Shown here one piece after another: positions 1 through 6,979 of a stretch of DNA of 48,349 nt. Position numbers and translations under genes: made by a program. Every line of letters begins with the position of its first letter. Position 1 is the stretch's first letter. The stretch comes from Rhodoplanes sp. (GTDB taxonomy: Bacteria > Pseudomonadota > Alphaproteobacteria > Rhizobiales > Xanthobacteraceae). The DNA lies in the NCBI RefSeq assembly GCF_013377085.1, contig NZ_JACAAX010000050.1:1-48349 (forward strand). Direction: 5' to 3'. The notes below the pieces were generated by a model that saw nothing but the letters and a program-made list of their open reading frames with translations, was not told the DNA's origin and did no database searches.

Positions 1-91
1 GACGGAATCACAGCCCCCCGAAATCACTCACTCAATTTTCGGTCAGGCTCTCAGGGTGAGGGCGGAGAGATGCTCGTGAGAGACGGAGTGC

Positions 92-1018
92 CTACCCGGC
101 CAGCGCGACGCGCTGGTGGCCGGGCTTGCCGTGCAGGAATCCGTTGGCGAAGGTGGCGTTCGGCATCAGCGCGGCAATGCGGGCTTCGCCCTCGGCGCCC
201 GTGATCGACCCGTCCAGCACGTCGCGGAACACCTGGGCCACTGCGACCATGTCGCAGGTGTGCGGCGACAGCCGGAACGCCCGGATGCCGCGCGCGAGGA
301 GTGCGTCGAGGTCACCGACCAGATTGACGAACGCGTCGCTCAGCGTCTGCACGCCGTTGACCGAGAGGAAGCGGCGGCCTTCCAGCGTGTCGACCGCGAG
401 CCCATCCGGATCCTGGTTGCAGATGAACTGGCACGAATCCTTGGCGAGCCCGTGCACGCGCGCATGGTAGCAGCGCGCCGAGATGGCGAGCGGCGCGCGG
501 CCGAAGGCCCAGGCCTCGATGGTCGCGGTCGTCGCCCTGGCGGCGAGCGGCGCCATCGCGGTCATCGGCAGCTCGGGCGGCAGGCAGACATGCACGGCGC
601 CCTGCTTCTCCATGAAGGCGAGCGTGCCCTCGTTGTAGACATTGATCAGCGGCGAGATCGCGTGCGGCCGGCCGGCGAGCTGCGGGAAGGCGGAGACGTC
701 GTTCGCCTCCACCAGCACGTCCGGCATCGCCGCCAGATCCTTGATCATGTTGCGCTCGCGCACCAGCGTCGGCAGCGCCAGCGACGACAGGATCACGGTC
801 TTGCCGCCGCGCTGCAGCCGCTCGATCACGGCCGGAATGTCGTCCTGGTAGAACGGCAGGCGCTTGGAGCACACCACCTCGCCGACGCAGACGCGCTCGA
901 CCGGCGCCTCGTCGGCGATGCGGTAGTGGAAGTCGCGCCAGCGCTCCGGCGTCCAGTTGAACAGGAGCGGGCCGAGCGTGAGAGTCGGCCGGGCCGCCTC
1001 GGTGCCGTTGGTGGTCAT
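92..1018 (-). CDS. ubiV: UbiV, O2-independent ubiquinone hydroxylation protein (U32 peptidase-like)
   Basis: UbiV forms a heterodimer with UbiU that hydroxylates ubiquinone precursors without oxygen, using prephenate-derived chemistry in the families studied. The 308-residue protein has the U32 fold signature and four cysteines at C50, C183, C196 and C200. The last three are spaced 13 and 4 residues apart, as in the [4Fe-4S] ligands of E. coli UbiV (C180, C193, C197), and C50 sits in a VGEVVCSKR motif like that around E. coli C39. I chose the ATG at 1018, four bases after the ubiU stop. A start 10 codons upstream would overlap ubiU. It is the last gene of ubiT-ubiU-ubiV, so it is probably translated by coupling. 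Confidence 0.93.
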   Translation of the reverse strand: MTTNGTEAARPTLTLGPLLFNWTPERWRDFHYRIADEAPVERVCVGEVVCSKRLPFYQDDIPAVIERLQRGGKTVILSSLALPTLVRERNMIKDLAAMPDVLVEANDVSAFPQLAGRPHAISPLINVYNEGTLAFMEKQGAVHVCLPPELPMTAMAPLAARATTATIEAWAFGRAPLAISARCYHARVHGLAKDSCQFICNQDPDGLAVDTLEGRRFLSVNGVQTLSDAFVNLVGDLDALLARGIRAFRLSPHTCDMVAVAQVFRDVLDGSITGAEGEARIAALMPNATFANGFLHGKPGHQRVALAG

Positions 1019-1022
1019 GAAT

Positions 1023-2069
1023 TTATCGCCAGGTCTTCTGGTAGGCACCGCGCGTCGTCGTGGCGCCCTCGGAGAGCGCCATCAGGGCGCGGGCATTGAT
1101 CGGCAGGCCGCGGGAATGCGCATCGAGCGCGCCGCGCAGCGCCCGCACCACCGCGTCCGTGTAGCTGCGGCTGCGCTGGCGCCCCTCGATCTTGAGGGCC
1201 GTGACGCCAGCCTCGGCGAGCGGCGGGATCAGCAGGCTGGCGTCGAGGCTCGCCGGGTCCTCGAAGATGTGCGAGGTCTCGCCGTTCGCCGTGAAGCGGC
1301 CCTTGCACAGGGTCGGATAGGGCATCGGCTGGCCGCCCGGCACGGTGTTGATCATGAACTCGCCGAGCCGCGAGACGAACTCGCCGCGCTCCTGCGTGTA
1401 GGCGACATGGCTCGGCGGCGAGCAGACGCCGTTCATGTTGGGCGAGCAGCCGGTGACGTAGGAGGACAGCGAGCAGCGCCCCTCCGCCATCACGCACAGG
1501 CCGCCGAACACGAACACCTCGGTCTCGCAGGCGATCTCCTTGTTGAGCGTGGCGATCTCCTGGACGGTCAGCACCCGCGGCAGCACCACCCGCTTGACGC
1601 CGAAGCGCTCGATATAGAAGCCGATCGCCTCCGGATTGGCGGCGGCGGCCTGCACCGAGAGATGCAACCGCAGGTTCGGGTGCTTCTCGGCGGCGTAGTC
1701 CAGGAGCCCGATGTCGGCGACGATCGCGGCGTCGCCGCCGCACTGGACGATCGTGTCGATGGCGCGATGCCAGGCGGCCGGCTCGCCGGCACGCGGAAAC
1801 GTGTTGACGGCGATCAGCACCTTGACGCCGCGCTTGTGCGCATAGGCGATGCCCTCGGCCATCTCGGCCGGGCTGAAGTTGAGGCCCGGAAAGTTGCGGG
1901 CGTTGGTGTCGTCGGCGAAGCCGCAATAGACCGAGTCGGCGCCGGCCTCGATGGCGGCCCGCATGGCGGCCGGCGTGCCGGCCGGGCACACCAGCTCGAG
2001 CTTGGCCTTGGGCTTCCAGGCGGCGCTCGGCGCCGGCGCCGCGTTGGCGGTCGTCATCGTGATGGTCAT
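1023..2069 (-). CDS. ubiU: UbiU, O2-independent ubiquinone hydroxylation protein (U32 peptidase-like)
   Basis: Partner of UbiV in anaerobic ubiquinone hydroxylation. The 348-residue protein has the U32 core (LELVCPAGTPAAMRAAIEAG near residues 24-43). Cysteines C192, C199, C216 and C255 have spacings of 7, 17 and 39, exactly those of the [4Fe-4S] ligands in E. coli UbiU (C169, C176, C193, C232). The N-terminus carries a short Ala-rich extension; a second Met at residue 5 is possible. The ATG overlaps the ubiT stop in an ATGA arrangement, which points to translational coupling. Family assignment is firm; the function is known from the E. coli system rather than shown here. Confidence 0.95.
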   Translation of the reverse strand: MTITMTTANAAPAPSAAWKPKAKLELVCPAGTPAAMRAAIEAGADSVYCGFADDTNARNFPGLNFSPAEMAEGIAYAHKRGVKVLIAVNTFPRAGEPAAWHRAIDTIVQCGGDAAIVADIGLLDYAAEKHPNLRLHLSVQAAAANPEAIGFYIERFGVKRVVLPRVLTVQEIATLNKEIACETEVFVFGGLCVMAEGRCSLSSYVTGCSPNMNGVCSPPSHVAYTQERGEFVSRLGEFMINTVPGGQPMPYPTLCKGRFTANGETSHIFEDPASLDASLLIPPLAEAGVTALKIEGRQRSRSYTDAVVRALRGALDAHSRGLPINARALMALSEGATTTRGAYQKTWR

Positions 2070-2620
2070 GAGCCGCTCCGTGGGCGGGCGAAGGCGATGC
2101 CGGTGATCGTTTCCGCGACCGAGGCGGCGAGGCGGCCGACCTGCTCGGCCGGCGACGCCAGCGGCCCGAGCACGGCGGCGGCCTCGGCGACGAGGTCGAT
2201 CTCGGCGTCGTCGAGCGCGTTGCGCAGCGCCACCACGGCCGACATGTCGCCCTCGACCGCGAGATCGCGCGAGAAGAACAGCGCGTCGCCGTCATAGGCG
2301 CCGTGGATCAGGCCGATCAGGGCCCCGAGCGGTCCGGCGATGCGGGCGTCCGTCTCGGGCTCCTCGCCCCGGCGCACCACCAGGACCTCGGGGTCCTCGG
2401 CGCGCGGCGTCATCACCACGACGAAGGGCAGGTCGGTCGGCTCGATGAGGAACCGCTTGCCGGCCTGATCGCCGAGGCGGGCGAACATGGCGGGATGCCG
2501 GCGCGCGGCCGACTTGACGACGAGATCGAGCGCCGCAGCGAGCGGGGCGAGCGGCAAGGGCCGCAAGCCGAACGCGAGGGCGGACGGAAGCTCGGGAACA
2601 GTGGCAGAGTTGCTCGACAT
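2066..2620 (-). CDS. ubiT: UbiT, SCP2-domain accessory factor for anaerobic ubiquinone synthesis
   Basis: UbiT is a lipid-binding SCP2-domain protein required with UbiU and UbiV for ubiquinone synthesis without O2; it probably presents the hydrophobic intermediates. The 184-residue protein shows the SCP2 pattern (FLIEPTDLPFVVVMTP, then GPLGALIGLIHGAYDGDALFFSRDLAVEGD near residues 96-125). It is first in the ubiT-ubiU-ubiV operon and overlaps ubiU by 4 bp. No good Shine-Dalgarno precedes the ATG at 2620. An FNR-like dyad is centred about 44 bp upstream, where it would activate transcription starting almost at the ATG. Identification rests on the domain plus its operon. Confidence 0.9.
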   Translation of the reverse strand: MSSNSATVPELPSALAFGLRPLPLAPLAAALDLVVKSAARRHPAMFARLGDQAGKRFLIEPTDLPFVVVMTPRAEDPEVLVVRRGEEPETDARIAGPLGALIGLIHGAYDGDALFFSRDLAVEGDMSAVVALRNALDDAEIDLVAEAAAVLGPLASPAEQVGRLAASVAETITGIAFARPRSGS

Positions 2621-2657
2621 GGAACGCCGTGGTTACCGCGGTGAGGTCGACGCGACT

Positions 2658-2671
2658 TTGTCCTATATCAA
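2658..2671. promoter_or_regulatory. FNR/FixK-type binding site upstream of ubiTUV
   Basis: On the minus strand the site reads TTGAT-ATAG-GACAA; on the plus strand TTGTC-CTAT-ATCAA. This fits the CRP/FNR-family pattern TTG-N8-CAA with one perfect TTGAT half. The centre lies about 44 bp upstream of the ubiT ATG. A class II activator position (-41.5) would put the start site near 2623, with TAACCA (2635-2630) as a weak -10. That would make the mRNA almost leaderless. E. coli ubiTUV are under FNR control, which supports the reading. Which regulator binds here is unknown. Confidence 0.65.
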
Positions 2672-2734
2672 GGACGCTTGACAGGCTAACGCTCTTGATC
2701 GCCTGCGCTGCGGAGGCTTTGCACAGTCTCTCCG

Positions 2735-2854
2735 GTCGTTCCGGGGCGGCGCGACGCGCCGAGCCCGGAACCCATAACCCCTGTCTTCGCCGACAACTGC
2801 CGCAGGGCGTATGGATTCCGGGCCCGCGCGCCAAAAGCGCGCGTCCCGGAATGA
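2735..2854. repeat. Paired inverted palindromes, GTCATTCCGGGG family
   Basis: Two palindromic arms, about 2735-2774 and 2811-2854, start GTCGTTCCGGGG and end TCCCGGAATGA. Each can fold on itself (GCGCGC-type stems) and they are inverted relative to each other. A related pair follows ubiD at 4398-4498. Such REP-like pairs are common between genes in Hyphomicrobiales. This copy fills most of the ubiT-ubiD gap; no gene is visible in it. Confidence 0.75.
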
Positions 2855-2890
2855 TGGCTTCCGCGCTCTTTTGCCTCGTGGGGTTGAGCC

Positions 2891-4387
2891 GTGCCGATCC
2901 GTGACTTTCCGCCCTTCCGCGATCTTCGCGACTTCTTGCGGCACCTCGACGCAGGCGGCGAGGTGGCCCGGGTGTCCGAGCCGGTCGACCTCGTCCACGA
3001 CATGGCGGAGATTCACCGCCGCGTGATCGCCCGCGACGGCCCCGTGGTGGTGTTCGAGCGCCCGCGCAACGCGGCGGGCGCGATCCTCCCCGTTCCGGTC
3101 GCCGTCAACCTGTTCGGCACCCGGGCCCGCATCGCCGCCGGGCTCGGCATAAAGCCCGAGCGGCTCGCCGAGCTCGGCGAGGCGCTGGCGAATCTGCGCG
3201 AGCCGCAGCCGGTGGACGGGTTTCGCGATGCCCTCGCCCGCCTGCCGATCCTTCGGGCGGCGATGCGCACCCGGGCCGAGACGGTCGATCGGCCCCCCGT
3301 CCAGGAAGACGTACGCCTCGGCCGGGATGCCGATCTCGGCGCCCTGCCGGTGCAGACCTGCTGGCCCGACGAGGCCGGACCGCTGATCACCTGGCCCGTG
3401 GTGGTGACCCGGCCGCCCGACAGCGAGGCGGTCGCCGGCTACAATCTCGGCATCTACCGCATGCAGGTGCTCGGCCGCGACCGCGCCATCATGCGCTGGC
3501 TGCATCATCGCGGCGGGGCGAAGCACCACGCCCAATGGGCCGCGCAGGGGCGCGAGACGCCGGTCGCGGTGGCCATCGGCACGGATCCGGCGACCATGCT
3601 GACCGCCGTGCTGCCGCTGCCCGAAACGCTGTCGGAGGTGCGCTTCTCCGGCCTTTTGCGCGGCGCGCGACCACGCCTGTCGCCCGCCCGCACGGTGCCG
3701 CTGATGGTGCCGTCCGACGCCGAGATCGTCATCGAAGGCTTCGTCTCGCCGACCGAGACGGCGCCGGAGGGCCCGTTCGGCGACCACACCGGCTACTACA
3801 ACTCGGTCGAAGAATTCCCGGTGATGCGCGTCACCGCCATCACGACGCGACGCGACCCGACCTATGTCTCCACCTTCACGGGGCGGGCGCCCGACGAGCC
3901 GGCCGTGCTCGGCGCCACCTTCAACGAGCTCTTCCTGCCGATCGTGCGGCGGGCGTTCCCCGAGATCGTCGATGTCTGGCTGCCGCCGCACGCCTGCTCG
4001 TACCGGATGGCGATCATCTCGATCAGGAAGCGCTATCCCGGCCATGCCAGGCGCATCATGATGGGCCTTTGGGGGATGCTGCCGCAGTTCACCTACACCA
4101 AGCTGATCGTGGTGGTGGACGACGATGTCGACCCGAAGAGCTGGGACGACGTCGCCTGGGCGATCGCCACCCGCTTCGACGCGTCGCGCGACCTGATGGT
4201 GATCGACCGCACCCCGATCGACTATCTCGACTTCGCGTCACCCTTGTCGGGATTGGGCGGCAAGCTCGGCATCGACGCCACCAACAAGATCGGCGCCGAG
4301 ACGTCCCGCGAATGGGGCAAGGTCTTGAAGCCCACGCCGGACCTGACCGCCCGCATCGACGCGCTGTGGCCGAAGCTGGGGTTGTGA
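2891..4387 (+). CDS. ubiD: UbiD family decarboxylase (3-polyprenyl-4-hydroxybenzoate decarboxylase)
   Basis: UbiD removes the carboxyl group of 3-polyprenyl-4-hydroxybenzoate in ubiquinone synthesis using prenylated FMN, which is made by UbiX (not in this window). The 498-residue length is usual. Visible family motifs are NLGIYRMQVL near 185-194, where prFMN and metal are bound, and EGPFGDHTGYYN at 293-304 with the conserved acidic residues. The start is a GTG with a poor ribosome site; no better start lies nearby. The gene is divergent from ubiTUV, so the window holds two ubiquinone units back to back. UbiD homologues also act on other aromatic acids, but the neighbours favour ubiquinone. 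Confidence 0.9.
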   Translation: MPIRDFPPFRDLRDFLRHLDAGGEVARVSEPVDLVHDMAEIHRRVIARDGPVVVFERPRNAAGAILPVPVAVNLFGTRARIAAGLGIKPERLAELGEALANLREPQPVDGFRDALARLPILRAAMRTRAETVDRPPVQEDVRLGRDADLGALPVQTCWPDEAGPLITWPVVVTRPPDSEAVAGYNLGIYRMQVLGRDRAIMRWLHHRGGAKHHAQWAAQGRETPVAVAIGTDPATMLTAVLPLPETLSEVRFSGLLRGARPRLSPARTVPLMVPSDAEIVIEGFVSPTETAPEGPFGDHTGYYNSVEEFPVMRVTAITTRRDPTYVSTFTGRAPDEPAVLGATFNELFLPIVRRAFPEIVDVWLPPHACSYRMAIISIRKRYPGHARRIMMGLWGMLPQFTYTKLIVVVDDDVDPKSWDDVAWAIATRFDASRDLMVIDRTPIDYLDFASPLSGLGGKLGIDATNKIGAETSREWGKVLKPTPDLTARIDALWPKLGL

Positions 4388-4397
4388 GGCCAATTCC

Positions 4398-4498
4398 GTC
4401 ATTCCGGGGCGCGCCGGAGGCGCGAGCCCGGAATCCATAAACACAAGCCGGGGTTTTGGATTCCGGACAGCCGACCTTCGGTCGGCTTCCGGAATGAC
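4398..4498. repeat. Paired inverted palindromes after ubiD (REP-like), likely acting as terminator
   Basis: Two arms, 4398-4439 and 4458-4498, open with GTCATTCCGGGG and close with TCCGGAATGAC, and are inverted to each other. The right arm contains AGCCGACC-TTC-GGTCGGCT, a stable stem with a small loop. The element fills the space between the convergent ubiD and the META-like gene, so it may end transcription from both sides. It belongs to the same family as 2735-2854. Confidence 0.8.
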
Positions 4499-4506
4499 GG
4501 ATTTGC

Positions 4507-4965
4507 TCAATTCCGCTGCATGCGAAACCGCAGCGTGGCCGGGCCGCCGCTGAGCACCAGGGCGTCGTCGACGACCTTCCAGTGCGTCGCCTGGTTGAGG
4601 GCCGCGAGCACCTCCTCGTCGCCACGCGCACGCTCGGGCGGGCAGGAACGGTCGGTGCGGGGGCCGGTCAGCACCGTGATGGTATCGGCGGCGACCACCA
4701 GGCGGGCCTTGACGGCATTGCACCACAGCTCGATGTCGGCGAGGCCCGTATCGGCGATGTCGAGCACCGGAATCTTCTTCGATCCCTTCATCGGCTCGGC
4801 GTCCATCCGCAGCTCCTGCCCGTAGGGGAAGCCGTCCTGGGCGACGGCCTGCCGCACGCCGCCAGCCGCCAGCCCGAGACTGGCCGCGAGCACGAGAGCA
4901 AGCGCGCAGGCGCCGCGCCCGCCCCCGGTCGCGAGCCGCAGAGGAACAGCACAGGGTCGAATCAC
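4507..4965 (-). CDS. Secreted META-domain-like protein (HslJ-related)
   Basis: A small exported protein of about 152 residues. The N-terminus has a basic n-region (MIRPCAVPLRL), a hydrophobic stretch rich in Ala and Leu, and a likely cleavage after AVAQ near residue 43. The mature part holds one pair of cysteines (about 82 and 108). It ends in the pattern of META/HslJ-like domains: a short polar loop (RTDRSCPPER), a helix (DEEVLAALNQATHWKV) and a final strand pair ending LRFRMQRN. I chose the GTG at 4965 because GGAG lies 7 bases upstream; a GTG two codons earlier is too close. It is divergent from the secreted protein at 5177. The META assignment is by pattern only. Confidence 0.6.
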   Translation of the reverse strand: MIRPCAVPLRLATGGGRGACALALVLAASLGLAAGGVRQAVAQDGFPYGQELRMDAEPMKGSKKIPVLDIADTGLADIELWCNAVKARLVVAADTITVLTGPRTDRSCPPERARGDEEVLAALNQATHWKVVDDALVLSGGPATLRFRMQRN

Positions 4966-5176
4966 GGTCACACTCCGAAAGAGGACGGGTCTACGGGGAC
5001 GGCCTCGGCGCCGGACCCCGTGGCCCCGCCGCCAGGGTCGCGGGCGCCTTGTTCTTGCCGGCAGGGCGTGCTTGTGGTCAAGCGCCGGCGGAGCACCCGC
5101 CGGCCTCGTGATTCCCCCCGTGCGGGCGGCCGGCCGCGGCCGCCCCGGGTCGCAGCCATCCCCGCTGGAGGACTTC

Positions 5177-6385
5177 ATGCGTGCGCTCGCCGTCGTCGCC
5201 GCGTCTCTGACGCTCGCTTTGCCGGCCCCGGCCTGGTCGCAGGCCAAGGGCGGCGCCAAGCCGGCCGCTGCCCCGCCCGCCGAGACGGTGCGTTACATGA
5301 CGATCTTCGGCGAGCTGATGGGCCCGCTGCCGAGCGACGCGATCTGGCGCGAGACCCGTCAGGGCAACCGGATCACCGCCGCCACGCTCGACGTCTGCCA
5401 CTCGGTCACGGCCACATCGAACCGCAAGGACCGTTTCGTCGTCACGCTCAAGCCCGAGGGCGGCAAGCTCACCGGCACCGCCCTGAGCGAGCCGGACCAC
5501 GTGCCCGTCACGGTCAGCCTGGTGCGCAAGCAGTCCGGCGACACCTTCTCGCTCGAAGGCACCATCACCAAGGGCGGCAAGGTCCAGCAGGTGACGGCCG
5601 GCGACCTCAGCGACATGAGCGAGGCCGACTTCAAGGACCAGCAGACCAGCGAGGACGAGATCATCGCGACGCCGGCGAGCTTCGCCGAGGTGTCGCCGAT
5701 CGCGGTCGCCGTGCGGGTCTCGCAGGACGGCTTCCTCGACCTGGTGAAGAGCCTGCGCGGCCAGGGCGTGCGGATCGACTATGCGAGCCTGGTGCAGAGC
5801 TGCACGGATCTGCGCAGCGGCCACCAGATGGTGCGGATCGAGGCCGCCCCCGAGCGCGCCGGCGCGCTGGTCGCCAAGCTGCAGGGCATGCCGGGCGTGA
5901 CCGCGGCCGGCTGGACGACCGGCTCCTACGGCATCGAGCGCTCGGTGCGCATCAAGGCGGCGCCCTTCATGGACGGCGGTGCCCTCAAGGCGGATGCGCT
6001 CGCCACGCGCCTCGCCGCCGCGGTCGGCAGCGCGCTGTCGGCCAAGCCGGTGTCGTCGCAATGGGACGAGGTGACCCGCGAGCTGACGCTCAAGCTCGAG
6101 CGCCCCGACCAGGCGGCGCGCGGCCTCGACCTCACCGAGGTCATCGAGGTCACGCTGCTGGTCGGACCGGAGAAGCCGGGCGCCGGCGACGCGCTGGTGA
6201 TCTGGCTCGGCGAATCGAGCATCGAGCCGGCCGACAAGAGCGCCGGCGCTCAGCTCGGCTTCACCAGCGGCTACCAGGGCAACGACGAGGAGGGCGCCGC
6301 CATCGAGCAGGAGGCCCTGCTCGCCGCGCTCGCCCGCGACCTCGACGGCCAGACCTGGAGTTCCGAGACGTCGAGCTGGAAGTGA
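5177..6385 (+). CDS. Exported protein of unknown function
   Basis: I do not recognise a family. The protein is 402 residues long with a clear signal peptide (MRALAVVAASLTLALPAPAWSQ, cleavage near residue 22). It starts at the ATG at 5177, with GGAGG 5 bases before it. The mature protein has no membrane segments and looks like soluble alternating strands and turns: a segment with one Cys (LDVCHSV, about 68-74), an acidic stretch (MSEADFKDQQTSEDE), and a second half with SCTDLRSGHQMVRIEA. It ends in a Ser/Trp-rich tail. Codon use matches its neighbours. It is divergent from the META-like gene, so they may share a control region (4966-5176). Confidence 0.7.
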   Translation: MRALAVVAASLTLALPAPAWSQAKGGAKPAAAPPAETVRYMTIFGELMGPLPSDAIWRETRQGNRITAATLDVCHSVTATSNRKDRFVVTLKPEGGKLTGTALSEPDHVPVTVSLVRKQSGDTFSLEGTITKGGKVQQVTAGDLSDMSEADFKDQQTSEDEIIATPASFAEVSPIAVAVRVSQDGFLDLVKSLRGQGVRIDYASLVQSCTDLRSGHQMVRIEAAPERAGALVAKLQGMPGVTAAGWTTGSYGIERSVRIKAAPFMDGGALKADALATRLAAAVGSALSAKPVSSQWDEVTRELTLKLERPDQAARGLDLTEVIEVTLLVGPEKPGAGDALVIWLGESSIEPADKSAGAQLGFTSGYQGNDEEGAAIEQEALLAALARDLDGQTWSSETSSWK

Positions 6386-6979
6386 GATCGGCCGCGGTTA
6401 CGCGGCGCTTGGTGATCTCGCACTGTCATCGCCGGGCTCGCCCCATGGATGCCGAGACGACAGTCTCGCCGGGCTCGCTGGCGTCATCGTCCGCGACGGA
6501 GGGCGCTCCGGTGAACGCCGGGAGCCAGCATGGTTCCTCGACACGGCATGGCGTGCTGGATGCCCGGCCTGCGCAGAGCATGACGAAGGACGCGCAATAC
6601 CGGCTCGTCCCGCGTCCACAAGCATCGACCAGGCGATCCATGAAACCGAGACGATGGTACCTATCTACTCTGCCGATCGTTGCGCAGGCTCGATCCGCGC
6701 ATGATGCTTCGATAGACGGGCGACACACACTTGCCGCAACGCCACGAGCATCGGCAATGCGGATGATACAAATGCACTATCTACATATCTATTTTCTACT
6801 AGGTCCCGAGAGCTGCGACTTAAACGTATTGCCTGCCCCAACCATGCTGATACGGTCACAAATCTGATTTGATTCGTTCGTCGCCAAGGTCTCCGAGTGC
6901 GTCGCCGCCGGGCCTGCGAGTTTGTGAATCAGAGCTTCCGAAGACTGAGAATCCCTCCGATAATATTCGGTATGACCGC
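6386..6979. other. Long gene-free stretch with degenerate palindromes and AT-richer DNA
   Basis: No credible gene is visible in this 594-bp gap. The left part (about 6421-6590) carries degenerate copies of the TCATCGCCGGGCTCG-type repeat also seen at 14883, in several orientations (for example CTCGCCGGGCTCG twice near 6465-6478). The right part (about 6700-6870) is clearly richer in A and T than the rest of the window, a base composition that suits a promoter region or foreign DNA. It precedes the kinase homologue, whose promoter must lie here. Confidence 0.55.
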
